DNA of 64,000 bases from Lentilactobacillus curieae (GCF_000785105.2 NZ_CP018906.1:310001-374000), one strand, 5' to 3'. Counted from the first letter of the stretch, positions 46,592 to 55,365 are shown. Numbers and translations: made by a program. The notes: a model not told the origin generated them from the sequence alone.

Positions 46592-46704
46592 AACTTAAAC
46601 ATGTTGATATAGATAAAAGAGCGATTATCTTAAATCTGTTTATATAGCTAAAAGAATGATTATCTTAAATCTGTTTATATAGCTAAAAGAATGATTATTA
46701 TAAA
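46569..46704. repeat. Four tandem 35-bp repeats
   Basis: Units start at 46569, 46604, 46639 and 46674, each built on TATAGCTAAAAGAATGATTA followed by TCTTAAATCTG or a variant. Unit 1 is the right arm of element 2; the others look like copies of it. Units 3 and 4 are the most alike. No spacer between units. Confidence 0.85.
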
Positions 46705-46730
46705 AAAGGATCCCGAAGGATTCCTTTTTT
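46702..46730 (-). terminator. Terminator of the copper operon
   Basis: AAAAAAGGATCC / GGATTCCTTTTTT around CGAA, overlapping the stop codon of the ATPase gene. Confidence 0.8.
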
Positions 46731-48654
46731 AAGCAATTGTTTTTGTTCCAATCTTTGCTTTATTTAGTAGTACCGAACTCGTCACAACTGACAATGAACT
46801 AAACGCCATCGCTAACCCTGCCAACTCAGGACTGAGTGTCATGCCGATAAAGTAGAAGATACCGGCAGCAACTGGGATTCCCAGTACATTGTAGATGAAT
46901 GCCCAGAACAAGTTTAACTTGATTCGGTTAAACGTCTTGCGACTGAGTTCAAGTGCCTTGGCAACGTCACGAAGATCGTTCTTAACCAACACAATACCAC
47001 CCGATTCAATTGCGATATCAGTTCCTGATCCCATCGCAATTCCAACATCAGCAGTACTTAGTGCGGGAGCATCATTAATTCCATCACCGACAAAGGCAAC
47101 TTTGCCGTCAGCCTGCAATTGTTTGACGTGGTCAGCCTTATCGCCTGGCAGCACATCAGCAATCACTTTGTCGATACCGACTTGATCAGCGATTGCCTTA
47201 GCAACCCGCTCATTATCACCAGTCAGCATAACCGTTTCTAACCCTTTAGCCTTCAATTCAGCAATGGCAGCCTTTGAAGTTTCCTTAGGGGTATCTTGAA
47301 TTGCAATCAAACCGATAATTTGGTCGTCAGCGGCCACGTACACCACTGTTTTAGCTTCGTTTTGCAATTGGTGAGCTTTGGTTTCAAGCTCCTTAGTCAT
47401 CGAAACTCGGCCGATTAGTTTGTCATTACCAACCATCACGCTCTTACCCGCAACAGTCGCCTTAACTCCCTCGCCCCGAATGGCTTCGAAGTTAGTCGCA
47501 GCCTCAGCAGTAATTGCTTTATCAGCTGCTTCATTCATAATAGCAGTAGCCAATGGATGTTCTGATGATTCTTCAAGGGCGGCAGCCAAACTGAGAACTT
47601 GGTCAGTGTCACCAATCACATCAGTAACTTCTGGCTTACCAACGGTAATGGTACCAGTCTTATCAAACACAACGGTTTTAACGTCGTTAACTTCTTCGAG
47701 AACCTCACCATTTTTGATTAAGATTCCCATCTTCGCACCACGACCAGTTCCAACCATCAGAGCAGTTGGCGTTGCCAATCCCAAAGCACATGGGCAGGCA
47801 ATCACAACAACTGACACGGCAAAAATCAAGGCATTAGCGACAGTTGCGCCAATGAAGACGTACCAAACTAGGAAGGTAACGATGGCTAGAATCAATACGA
47901 TGGGGACAAAGATATCGGAAATCTTATCAGTCAAATTTTGAATGGGAGCGTGGCTGTTTTGTGCCTTCTTTACCATTTCAACGATTTGAGCCAACATAGT
48001 GTCTTCGCCGACCTTGCTAGCTTCGAAGGTAAAGGTTCCGGTATTGTTAATGGTTGAGCCAATAACTGAATCCCCAGCTTGCTTGGTGACTGGCATGCTT
48101 TCACCAGTGACCATTGATTCGTCGATTGTTGAAGTTCCATCAGCGATAGTTCCGTCAACGGCAATCTTTTGCCCTGGTTTTACCCGAATGACATCACCGA
48201 CCTGAATCTCAGAGAGTGGCAACTTTACATACTTACCATCGCGCAAAACTTCGGCGTCTTTGGCTTGTAAGTTCACGAGCTTTTCAACGGCATTAGATGC
48301 GTTATTTCTCATCCGCTCTTCAAAGACCTGACCAAGTAGCACGAAAGTTGTAACGAACGTAGCACTTTCGAAGAATACTGGTTGGCCTGAGATCATGGCG
48401 TAAATACTGTAGAAGTATGCGGTGGCTGTACCAATCGCCACCAACGTATCCATGTTTGAGTGGTGTTTTTTAAATGATGCCCAAGCACTTTGGAGAAACG
48501 GACGGGCTGAAATCAGCATCACCACGGTGGTAAGAGCCAACATTGTCCATTCACCACCAGGAAGCATCCAGCCAAATAGTGGTTTCAAGATCATCTCAGC
48601 CAGCATTGGCAGTGAAAAGATCAGTGAAACCCAGAACCTAGTCGCAATTTTCAT
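46729..48654 (-). CDS. copA: Copper-type P1B ATPase without an N-terminal metal-binding domain
   Basis: 641 residues from ATG at 48654, which overlaps the stop of the cupredoxin gene (TAATG). Eight membrane segments, TGES (actuator, about 185), CPC in ACPCALG (membrane metal site), DKTGT (phosphorylated Asp), SEHPLA (P1B ATP-binding HP) and GDGINDAPALS (hinge). It pumps copper out of the cytoplasm. Most CopA proteins begin with one or two GMxCxxC domains; this one begins directly at the membrane (KIATRFWVSLIFSLPMLAEM). The two cupredoxins upstream may take over metal delivery. Whether it exports Cu+ (CopA) or is nearer CopB cannot be settled here. Confidence 0.87.
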   Translation of the reverse strand: MKIATRFWVSLIFSLPMLAEMILKPLFGWMLPGGEWTMLALTTVVMLISARPFLQSAWASFKKHHSNMDTLVAIGTATAYFYSIYAMISGQPVFFESATFVTTFVLLGQVFEERMRNNASNAVEKLVNLQAKDAEVLRDGKYVKLPLSEIQVGDVIRVKPGQKIAVDGTIADGTSTIDESMVTGESMPVTKQAGDSVIGSTINNTGTFTFEASKVGEDTMLAQIVEMVKKAQNSHAPIQNLTDKISDIFVPIVLILAIVTFLVWYVFIGATVANALIFAVSVVVIACPCALGLATPTALMVGTGRGAKMGILIKNGEVLEEVNDVKTVVFDKTGTITVGKPEVTDVIGDTDQVLSLAAALEESSEHPLATAIMNEAADKAITAEAATNFEAIRGEGVKATVAGKSVMVGNDKLIGRVSMTKELETKAHQLQNEAKTVVYVAADDQIIGLIAIQDTPKETSKAAIAELKAKGLETVMLTGDNERVAKAIADQVGIDKVIADVLPGDKADHVKQLQADGKVAFVGDGINDAPALSTADVGIAMGSGTDIAIESGGIVLVKNDLRDVAKALELSRKTFNRIKLNLFWAFIYNVLGIPVAAGIFYFIGMTLSPELAGLAMAFSSLSVVTSSVLLNKAKIGTKTIA

Positions 48655-48926
48655 TATTGAATCACCACTTTCCCATGGAACATGTCCATGCCACAACTGA
48701 AGTCAAATTCACCAGCCTTGTCAGTAGAAACTTCCACCGTTTTGATTTCGTTAAGTGGGAGGTTTTCTTCAAAGCCCAACTCGTTAGAGTGAACAACATC
48801 TAGACAGCCCTGTTCGTTAGTTCGTTTGAATGAAATTTCTGCTGGAACACCCTTCATTAACTCCACGATTTGTGGTTGGTAGCCCTTATCAACAATTACC
48901 TCAACGTTTTGCTTTTCTGTACTCAT
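48654..48926 (-). CDS. Soluble cupredoxin-like protein
   Basis: 90 residues from ATG at 48926 behind GGAGG. A single cupredoxin fold: EISFKRTNEQGCLDVVHSNE, then FDFSCGMDMFHGKVVIQ, in which Cys, the two Met and His of C-G-M-D-M-F-H form the probable copper site. No signal peptide, so cytoplasmic, acting as a copper buffer or chaperone for the ATPase with which it is translationally coupled. Confidence 0.8.
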   Translation of the reverse strand: MSTEKQNVEVIVDKGYQPQIVELMKGVPAEISFKRTNEQGCLDVVHSNELGFEENLPLNEIKTVEVSTDKAGEFDFSCGMDMFHGKVVIQ

Positions 48927-48940
48927 TTTAAATTCCTCCA

Positions 48941-49312
48941 TTATTCAATAATTAATTTGCCGTGGAACATATCCATACCGCAAGCCCATTGGTACTCGCC
49001 GGATTTACTGGTATCGATTTTGACGGTTTCTTTTTCATTTTGTGGTAATTCCTGATTGATTCCAAAATCCGAAAGCACCACCCGATCTAAACAACTTGAA
49101 GCGTCTTTTCTGGTAAAGTTCAACTCAGCGGGAACACCCTTTTTAAGGACAACCACTTCTGGTGAGTAACCCCCGTTGACTTCGATGTCGACGATTTGGT
49201 TGTTATCGGTGACGTTAGCAACTTCTTCTGCCGCTTCGTGTTTACCGAAGAACCACCAAACGATAAAACCGATGATGGCCAGTCCTGCGATTAATACTAA
49301 AATTTTGATCAT
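48941..49312 (-). CDS. Membrane-anchored cupredoxin-like protein
   Basis: 123 residues. One N-terminal helix (IKILVLIAGLAIIGFIVWWFF) anchors a cupredoxin domain (43-123) that is a paralogue of the next gene: ELNFTRKDASSCLDRVVLSD and YQWACGMDMFHGKLIIE, with the same C-G-M-D-M-F-H site. Orientation probably puts the domain at or outside the membrane face. Second gene of copY - cupredoxin - cupredoxin - ATPase, 12 bp after copY. Confidence 0.8.
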   Translation of the reverse strand: MIKILVLIAGLAIIGFIVWWFFGKHEAAEEVANVTDNNQIVDIEVNGGYSPEVVVLKKGVPAELNFTRKDASSCLDRVVLSDFGINQELPQNEKETVKIDTSKSGEYQWACGMDMFHGKLIIE

Positions 49313-49324
49313 TGTTAGTTCCTC

Positions 49325-49774
49325 CTAGTCAATTTTGCAGCAGTCAGCACCATGATCCATGCCTGGCATGCAGTTGCACTCAACCATGTCGGGCGCTGTC
49401 TTTGATTTTTCAGCTAATAGCTGTTGTAAATTTTCAATGTCAGCCTTGCTTAATGGGCTGGTTTGCACGAGGTCAGCGATGACCGAACCTTTGCGCATAT
49501 CACAGATGTTGTTGAACATGTCGCTGGCAGTTGCCTTCATCGCATCCCCTTCAGCAATCGTTGGGTGATAGATGAACTTTCTGCCCTCTTTGCTAGTAGA
49601 TAAAGCGGTCTTCTCAACCAATCGGCGAAGCAAAGTCTTGATGGTTGACTCTGTCCAATCCTTTTCCAGTTGAATGGCGTTAATAACTTGATTGCTGGTA
49701 GCCTCACCAAGCGTCCAAACGATTCTCATGATTGACCATTCTGCGGTGCTCATTTCAGTTGCGGTTGTGTTCAT
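49325..49774 (-). CDS. copY: CopY family copper-responsive repressor
   Basis: 149 residues from ATG at 49774 behind GGAGAG (the longer frame would cross the operators). A BlaI/MecI-type winged helix (EWSIMRIVWTLGEATSNQVI, TESTIKTLLRRLVEK), and a C-terminal metal-sensing tail CNCMPGMDHGADCC. CopY usually has CxCxxxxCxC; here the second pair is adjacent (CC) and separated by a Met/His-rich stretch, a variant. Zinc on the Cys pairs keeps it bound; Cu+ releases it. First gene of the operon; its operators lie directly upstream. Confidence 0.88.
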   Translation of the reverse strand: MNTTATEMSTAEWSIMRIVWTLGEATSNQVINAIQLEKDWTESTIKTLLRRLVEKTALSTSKEGRKFIYHPTIAEGDAMKATASDMFNNICDMRKGSVIADLVQTSPLSKADIENLQQLLAEKSKTAPDMVECNCMPGMDHGADCCKID

Positions 49775-49795
49775 ATTTAATCTCTCCGTTTCGTT

Positions 49796-49844
49796 TACAT
49801 CTGTAAACCTTGATTCTAATTTACACCCTACGTTTACAGTTGTC
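49796..49844 (-). promoter_or_regulatory. copY: Two cop boxes (CopY operators)
   Basis: TACATCTGTA (49796-49805) and, on the minus strand, GACAACTGTA (49835-49844) both fit KACANNTGTA exactly. They are 39 bp apart, 22 bp and 61 bp before the copY start. Confidence 0.85.
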
Positions 49845-49908
49845 AACGTAAAATCCAAAATAAAAGGCAACCACACCTTTCCTAGAAAGTCATGATTACT
49901 TAGCCTCA

Positions 49909-50196
49909 CTATTTAAATGCATCCAGCTTTTTAACTGGGTGATCAATTCTAAAGTTACCGATGGTTGCTCCAGGTTGTGCCGGTACCATCCCAAGAATTT
50001 TATAATGTCCTGGACCCTTCACAGTCAAAATGTCCTTGTGTGGCGGGATTGGTCCGACGATGGTCAAACAACCAGTTTCGTCAGCCAATTCAACATTGGG
50101 ATTAATCTCTTCATCGAACAATGCTTCGTATTTCTTTCCAAATCGAGAATAATTATCCCCGTACACCCAAACAAATGTCTTCTCAACACACTCCAT
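49909..50196 (-). CDS. Hypothetical protein, 95 residues
   Basis: Start behind GGAGTTG. Small soluble protein, beta-rich and Pro/Gly-rich in the second half (GPIPPHKDILTVKGPGHYKI, LGMVPAQPGATIGNF). No signal peptide or membrane segment. Not recognised. It reads toward the copper operon but the cop boxes separate them, so it is probably independent. Confidence 0.55.
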   Translation of the reverse strand: MECVEKTFVWVYGDNYSRFGKKYEALFDEEINPNVELADETGCLTIVGPIPPHKDILTVKGPGHYKILGMVPAQPGATIGNFRIDHPVKKLDAFK

Positions 50197-50354
50197 CGTC
50201 TAATCAACTCCTTTGACTCCACAACTATTGTCACCGTCAGTATAGTTTATCTGACTTTAGTTCTAAAGAAATAAGTCTGAAGAGTTGTTGTCCCTATTAG
50301 CAGTTTTAGTAAAGAAAAAAGGACTCCTATACGAAGCCCTTCTACTTATAACAA

Positions 50355-51458
50355 TTATTTTTGAAAATTATTCTTTACGTACTGGTCAACTGAAACCATG
50401 GCACCAACTACATCCTCAGCAGACACCTCGAATGGCATTTCATGAATTGTTTCGTCTTTAATTGTCGCCTGTTCACCAACCTTTAATAAATCGTCTTGAT
50501 TTACATCTCCGAGATTTAAATCATCAAGAGTCGTCGGAAGCCCAATCTTCTGATTAAATTTAATAAACTTGTCTAGTTCTTCAGAAGGGACATTGTCTAA
50601 CATTAATTCACATAGATACCCGTAGGCCACCTTCTCACCGTGCAAAATCTTTTTGCCATCAACTTTCAGTGCAGTGAGTCCATTGTGAATCGCATGAGCT
50701 GCCGCCAGACCAGAGCTTTCAAATCCTAAACCGCTTAATAACGTATTTGATTCAACCACTGTTTCTAAGGCTTGGGTAACGACATTTCCATTTACTGCCG
50801 CAACTGCCTCAGCTCCATGCTTAAATAGATTGTCTGCGCAGGTCTGTGCAATAGCTAGCGAAGCAAGTGTTGGAGCTTCCCAAAGCATTGATTTATTATA
50901 ACCTCGGGCTACGTCCTGTGCTTCAATATTTGTTGCCATTGCATCACCAATTCCAGCAACTAACAATCTCGTCGGTGAGTTAGCAATCACTCTAGTATCA
51001 ACTAACACTAAATCAGGATTTTTATCATAAAAAGCATACTTACTAAATTTACCATCAGGCGTATAAATTACTGAAAGTGCAGAACATGGTGCGTCTGTCG
51101 ACGCAACGGTTGGTAAAGCAGCAACTGGAAAACCAATTTGATCAGCAACGTTCTTAACTGTATCAATAGCCTTACCGCCACCTAGACCGATAATAAAGTC
51201 GGATTCCTCACTTTTAGCCACATCAACTATTCTAGAAATCTCTTCTTCAGAAGATTCACCATTGAACCCTTCTCGTTTTACTGTAAAACCATCATCAATC
51301 ATTGATTTACTAAGTTCTTTCCCAATTATTTTCCAAACAAAATCGTCGCAAATCAACAATGGCTTGTTTCCAAGATTTTCCATATACTTCTTAGGCGATT
51401 TGAAAACATCTTCTCCCTGTACATATCTAGACGGACTTGCAAACATCCGTGTTTTCAT
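50355..51458 (-). CDS. gldA: Glycerol dehydrogenase (iron-containing ADH family)
   Basis: 367 residues from ATG at 51458 behind GGGGAGGG; the longer frame has no site. NAD-binding GLGGGKAIDTVKNVAD at about 92-107, the metal-ligand set in GIGDAMATNIEAQ (Asp), AAHAIHNGL (His) and KILHGEKVAYG (His). The A-S-T-D-A-P-C-S loop at about 120 is typical of GldA. It would turn glycerol into dihydroxyacetone, or act in reverse or on related diols. No dihydroxyacetone kinase genes adjoin it. Confidence 0.86.
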   Translation of the reverse strand: MKTRMFASPSRYVQGEDVFKSPKKYMENLGNKPLLICDDFVWKIIGKELSKSMIDDGFTVKREGFNGESSEEEISRIVDVAKSEESDFIIGLGGGKAIDTVKNVADQIGFPVAALPTVASTDAPCSALSVIYTPDGKFSKYAFYDKNPDLVLVDTRVIANSPTRLLVAGIGDAMATNIEAQDVARGYNKSMLWEAPTLASLAIAQTCADNLFKHGAEAVAAVNGNVVTQALETVVESNTLLSGLGFESSGLAAAHAIHNGLTALKVDGKKILHGEKVAYGYLCELMLDNVPSEELDKFIKFNQKIGLPTTLDDLNLGDVNQDDLLKVGEQATIKDETIHEMPFEVSAEDVVGAMVSVDQYVKNNFQK

Positions 51459-51540
51459 GGAGACCCTCCCCTTACTTTTAGTTCCCATTTAATATTGACA
51501 TTATAAAACAGCTTATTCAGAAATAAGTGAATTTTGACTG

Positions 51541-51792
51541 CTAATCAAGAAATCCCAACGGGTATCCCTGTCCCGCATACTGCTCATCTTCCTTGGCCAC
51601 AAACATATAGAAGATAAACTGGTTGTAGCCAATCTCGTCGATGGTTTGATCAACGATACTATCACTACCGCCATTAACTCCCCCGATAAAATTTGCCCGC
51701 AGTTATTCCAAGGTGATAATGCCGTACTTGTGGCGTTCGACAGCGTCTGTGTGGGTCATATGTAAAACTTGATTGATGTCTAAACCTTCCAT
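51541..51792 (-). pseudogene. Small protein interrupted by one TAA
   Basis: 83 codons with a good start (ATG 51792, AGGAG). The frame reads MEGLDINQVLHMTHTDA...GIITLE, then TAA at 51703-51705, then continues LRANFIGGVNGGSDSIVDQT and EIGYNQFIFYMFVAKEDEQY to a natural stop. CAA to TAA is the simplest change. Not a recognised family. Seen as one more case of single-stop decay. Confidence 0.6.
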
Positions 51793-52028
51793 AGCGAATC
51801 TCCTCTTTGGAGAATAGTATATCAGAAAACACGAACATATGTTCAGAAATTTAATTAATTTTAGTGTCCTTTCAAATGTAATTTTTTGCAAAATGAACGA
51901 ATAAAAACAAAACTGACCGGCATGAGTCCAGTAAATTACCGAATTCATACCAGCCAGAAAGCTGCGTAAATATTTTACTCCAATTTTAAGGGTTCACTTC
52001 AGAACACTTTTTTATTTGAACGATGATT

Positions 52029-52793
52029 CTAATATACCGTCCATCCCCCATCTACCGGCATCACCACACCATTCACATAACTAGCTTCATCCGAAACTAA
52101 GAACAGTGCTGCATTGGCAATTTCTTCGGCAGATCCAGGTTCTGGTGATAAGCCCATACCGACCATTTGACGCTTCATACCGTGCTCATCCACGCCCTTC
52201 ATCGACTCAGCAATGTTGGTCTTGATTCCACCTGGAGCAATCGTATTCACCCGAATGCCATCAGGTTCATACATATACGCAGTGTTCTTGGTGAGCCCAA
52301 CCACTGCGTGTTTAGAAGCTGTGTAAGCAGCCCCAGCACGACCACCGTTGGTACCACCAACTGAAGCAATGTTCAAAATTGTCCCACTCTTTTGTGGTAG
52401 GAATGCATGAATTGCTTCACGAGTTGAGTACATGACACTGTCGGTATTAACAGCAAATACCTTTTGCCACATGTCATCGGTAACGTCCCCCGCTGCCGCC
52501 ATGTTATCCATGATTCCAGCGTTGTTCACAACAATATCGAGTTTACCGTACTCCTTCTGAGCAAACTCAAACATTTCTTTGATGTTACCCTCATTGGAAA
52601 CGTCAACTCTGATTGGCTTAGCATCCCCGCCAGCATCAGTAATGGCGTAAACGACTTCTTGAAGCCGTTCCTCATTCAGATCAGCGGCAACAACCTTAGC
52701 ACCCTCCTTAGCAAATAACTTCGCCATTGAAGCTCCCATTCCAGAGCCAGCACCAGTAATAATTGCAACCTTATTTTCCAAACGACCTGTCAT
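52029..52793 (-). CDS. Short-chain dehydrogenase/reductase
   Basis: 254 residues, classical SDR. TGAGSGMG (cofactor loop, 14-21), VAADLNEERL with Asp at the end of strand 2 (favouring NAD(H)), NNAG at about 89, catalytic Ser in NIASVGG and YTASKHAVVG (Tyr-x3-Lys, about 156-160), and DGGWTVY at the C-terminus. Substrate open: diacetyl, sugar or ketone reductases of lactobacilli all look like this. Monocistronic, start behind GGAGG. Confidence 0.85.
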   Translation of the reverse strand: MTGRLENKVAIITGAGSGMGASMAKLFAKEGAKVVAADLNEERLQEVVYAITDAGGDAKPIRVDVSNEGNIKEMFEFAQKEYGKLDIVVNNAGIMDNMAAAGDVTDDMWQKVFAVNTDSVMYSTREAIHAFLPQKSGTILNIASVGGTNGGRAGAAYTASKHAVVGLTKNTAYMYEPDGIRVNTIAPGGIKTNIAESMKGVDEHGMKRQMVGMGLSPEPGSAEEIANAALFLVSDEASYVNGVVMPVDGGWTVY

Positions 52794-52863
52794 AATAATC
52801 CCTCCATTCTTTAATTACAAGTTCAGTATATATTTTCTAAAAACGGTTACAAGAATGTTGAAC

Positions 52864-52902
52864 AAAAAAGCACTACGTGAATTTTCGATTCAATCGTAGT
52901 GC
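52864..52902 (-). terminator. Terminator of the CPBP protease gene
   Basis: GGGCACTACGAT / CACGTAGTGCTTTTTT on the minus strand, imperfect loop. Confidence 0.7.
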
Positions 52903-52917
52903 CCGATATTTTAACGT

Positions 52918-53769
52918 TTAGTAGAACCTCAATCCCACATGCCTATTCATATTACGATACTTATTCACTAGCCAACCCAGGAACACCGCATAGACAACGA
53001 AGCAAATCAAGCTTGCCTCCAGTCCAAATGTTCCACCGTTGATCAAAGTGCTAACTCCCGTCTCGTGTGACTGAAATAGACCGGCTACATTTTGCGTTCC
53101 GTAAACTGACGTGCCAAACAACACCCCTTCCGCAAAGTTCCAAGCTCCGTGGATGGCACCGTTGATCAACAGGTTATCCCAGATCAATCTCACAAACGAC
53201 ATTGAGAGGGCAAACATAATTAAGTTCACTCCAGCAAGCCAGTTAACCCCTGGATTAGCCATATGCAAAGCTGCAAAAATCAGCGAGTTTAAGATTACCG
53301 CTAGGACGGTGCGGTCTTTAGACAGAAAGTACCCCATCACGTAGCCCCGACATAGAAGCTCTTCGAAGAAACTTTGAATCAAAAAGCCACCAAAAAGTAA
53401 AATGATGATTCCAATCGAACTCGGCTTAAACACCCAACTGATGGTAAAACCCTTGAGAAAAACACTGATCAGCCAGACTAAAGCAAACAGTCCTAGCCCA
53501 CCCCAAATTCCGTTGAGATAATGGTGCCAATCTCTAAAGTCCAGAGCAACAATTTGGCGATTTCTCCTGTAGATCCAAATGATTAGCAGGACGCCAACAA
53601 TCTCGCTCCAAAGTGTAAGCAGCATTCCAACATTCGTGCTACTTAAGAATTGATAGCTAATTCCAAGAAATCCAAAAATATACGGTAAAATTTGTGCAGC
53701 AAGCATCAGTAGAAATGTGACCACCAGGACAATCAGAATGTCTCGGCTGGTCTCGTATACTCGTTTCAT
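52918..53769 (-). CDS. CPBP family intramembrane glutamic protease
   Basis: 283 residues from ATG at 53769 behind GGGGG. Eight or so membrane helices. Motif 1 is FFEELLCRGYVMG (EExxxR, catalytic Glu pair), motif 2 FAALH (FxxxH), motif 3 NGAIHGAWNF (HxxxN form). These are the CAAX-type Abi proteins; in lactobacilli often tied to bacteriocin immunity or maturation, but no bacteriocin gene was seen near. Single gene. Confidence 0.83.
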   Translation of the reverse strand: MKRVYETSRDILIVLVVTFLLMLAAQILPYIFGFLGISYQFLSSTNVGMLLTLWSEIVGVLLIIWIYRRNRQIVALDFRDWHHYLNGIWGGLGLFALVWLISVFLKGFTISWVFKPSSIGIIILLFGGFLIQSFFEELLCRGYVMGYFLSKDRTVLAVILNSLIFAALHMANPGVNWLAGVNLIMFALSMSFVRLIWDNLLINGAIHGAWNFAEGVLFGTSVYGTQNVAGLFQSHETGVSTLINGGTFGLEASLICFVVYAVFLGWLVNKYRNMNRHVGLRFY

Positions 53770-53896
53770 AATCAACCCCCTTTATCAAGACCAATGATAG
53801 CACCCTACCACCATATATCAACCTAAGCACAGAGATATTTTGCCGGTAGGAACTATGGTAGAATCAGGTTAAACAAAGGATTGGAGGAACCCGCCA

Positions 53897-54208
53897 ATGG
53901 TTCTACTTGCAATTATTTTAGATATCTTATCCGTCGGCAACTACTTTTTCCAGCTAACTGTTGGTCCACACACCGGTGTGGCTTACTGGCTGGGGACGAT
54001 TTTACAGATTATTTTTGCGGTGATTTTACTATTATTTGCAATCACGTATAAGGGCAAGAAAAACATCGACGTGAAGGTTCCGGGATATAAAAATGATGTC
54101 CCCACGCTGAGATACTCGATCATCATGGCCTCATTAATTTTAAATATTCCAGTAATCTTTTTATATGTACTAAATCTAACGGGAGCTCCAATAATTTTTG
54201 GTGGTTAA
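53897..54208 (+). CDS. Small membrane protein, 103 residues
   Basis: Start behind TTGGAGG. Three predicted membrane helices (VLLAIILDILSVGNYFF, TILQIIFAVILLLFAIT, IIMASLILNIPVIFLYVL) with a basic loop KGKKNIDVKVPGYKN. No known family. Divergent from the CPBP gene, about 130 bp away. Confidence 0.55.
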   Translation: MVLLAIILDILSVGNYFFQLTVGPHTGVAYWLGTILQIIFAVILLLFAITYKGKKNIDVKVPGYKNDVPTLRYSIIMASLILNIPVIFLYVLNLTGAPIIFGG

Positions 54209-54275
54209 TGCACCTTGTAAGCGTTATTATGTTATGCTTAATTTGTAACAAGTATAATCTAGGGGAATTATTATT

Positions 54276-54680
54276 ATGAAAAAGCATATTTTATTGGGGG
54301 CCTTGGCTCTCAGCACTTTTGGAGTCATGTTTGCGAGTCCAACATCGGCCAATGCGGCTACCTGGCACAAGGGGGTGCCAAGTATCTTGAAGTCTGGTGT
54401 TTGGAAGGTTGCCGGTGTTAAAGAATACTGGGCGTTTAATAACAAGGGTGTCTATGACATCGATGGCAAGTATGTATACGAAACCAATAAGCCACTGTAC
54501 ACAAAATCGGGGAATAAGTACACAATCAAGTCTAACTATAGTAAGACAAAAAATTTAAAGTACGTATACTGCACTTTAACTAAAATCAATAAGAATAAGT
54601 TCAAGTTTGTAATGCCACACACCTCTAAAGATAAGGTAGTGTACTACACGACATTGACAAGAACTTACAAGATTAAATAA
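54276..54680 (+). CDS. Small secreted protein, WHKG family
   Basis: 134 residues. Signal peptide about 1-28 (KKHILLGALALSTFGVMF, cleavage after ANA). Mature start ATWHKGVPSILKSGVWKVAG, then Lys/Tyr-rich strands (YTIKSNYSKTKNLKYVY). Shares the opening with the genes at 27902, 33216 and 45712. Own terminator. Function unknown. Confidence 0.68.
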   Translation: MKKHILLGALALSTFGVMFASPTSANAATWHKGVPSILKSGVWKVAGVKEYWAFNNKGVYDIDGKYVYETNKPLYTKSGNKYTIKSNYSKTKNLKYVYCTLTKINKNKFKFVMPHTSKDKVVYYTTLTRTYKIK

Positions 54681-54688
54681 CAATTGTG

Positions 54689-54720
54689 ACGCCGTCTCAG
54701 AGATGAAACGGTGTTTTTTT
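54689..54720 (+). terminator. Terminator of the WHKG gene at 54.3 kb
   Basis: CGCCGTCTC / GAAACGGTG with T7. Confidence 0.7.
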
Positions 54721-54795
54721 GTGGAGTTTAAAATTGTCCCCCACTCTTCAATTTTGGTACCCTTACGGGGCAAATAAATAACCGGAGGGATACCG

Positions 54796-55299
54796 ATGAA
54801 ATTAAAGGCCATATTACTGACCTTAATGTTGTTTGTTGGGATTGGATTAGCTGGATGTAGCTCTCACGCTGAGAAGTCCACTAATCAAGATAATAAAGTC
54901 GAAAACCACGCCAAAGTGAATGATAAGGCTAAAATTTCGACCGAAGATCAACCAGTTGCTCATGACGATCATAATCAAACAATGGCTCTCTCAAGTTCGA
55001 AGGCTAAAGTAAAGTACAAAACAGTAAAGTTCCGTGCGCAACTTGATGACCTTGATGACTCAAAACTCTACAAGTATGTTCCAGGGACTCGCAAGAATAA
55101 AACATATAGCTGGAAGAAAGTTAAGGCTTATGAAGGCAAACGAATCTATGTAGACAAAAAAGCAACAGTTTATACTCGCGACCGCGACGACGATGATGAC
55201 GACTACGATAGTGAAGAATACTACCGCATCCGTTTTTCAGCCAGCAACAAGGCAACTAAGTACTGGGTGGAAGAAGATGTGGTGGATGACGATGACTAA
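54796..55299 (+). CDS. Asp-rich lipoprotein A
   Basis: 167 residues, start behind CCGGAGG. Lipobox LAGC at 17-20 (KAILLTLMLFVGIGLAGCSS), so membrane-anchored outside. A polar linker, then a domain (72-167) shared with the next gene: KVKYKTVKFRAQLDD, KAYEGKRIYVDKKATVYTRD, an acidic run of Asp, then SEEYYRIRFSASNKATKYW and a final DDDD. The acidic runs could bind Ca2+ or other cations. Not a recognised family. Tandem paralogue follows 140 bp on. Confidence 0.72.
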   Translation: MKLKAILLTLMLFVGIGLAGCSSHAEKSTNQDNKVENHAKVNDKAKISTEDQPVAHDDHNQTMALSSSKAKVKYKTVKFRAQLDDLDDSKLYKYVPGTRKNKTYSWKKVKAYEGKRIYVDKKATVYTRDRDDDDDDYDSEEYYRIRFSASNKATKYWVEEDVVDDDD

Positions 55300-55324
55300 T
55301 CAGAAATTTCTAAATTAAATCGAC

Positions 55325-55365
55325 AACCCCGTAATCATAATTTAAAAAATGTTTACGGGGTTATT
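55325..55365 (+). terminator. Terminator of lipoprotein A
   Basis: AACCCCGTAA / TTTACGGGGTT with a 20-nt loop; short T run. Confidence 0.6.

Noticed and set aside
46569..46704. CRISPR array from regularly spaced 35-bp repeats
   Set aside because: The units are contiguous with no unique spacers, and no cas gene is in the window.
46436..46704. Type III toxin-antitoxin RNA (ToxI-like tandem repeats)
   Set aside because: The repeat length fits, but no ToxN-like gene follows on either strand; the next genes are the copper ATPase and a secreted protein.
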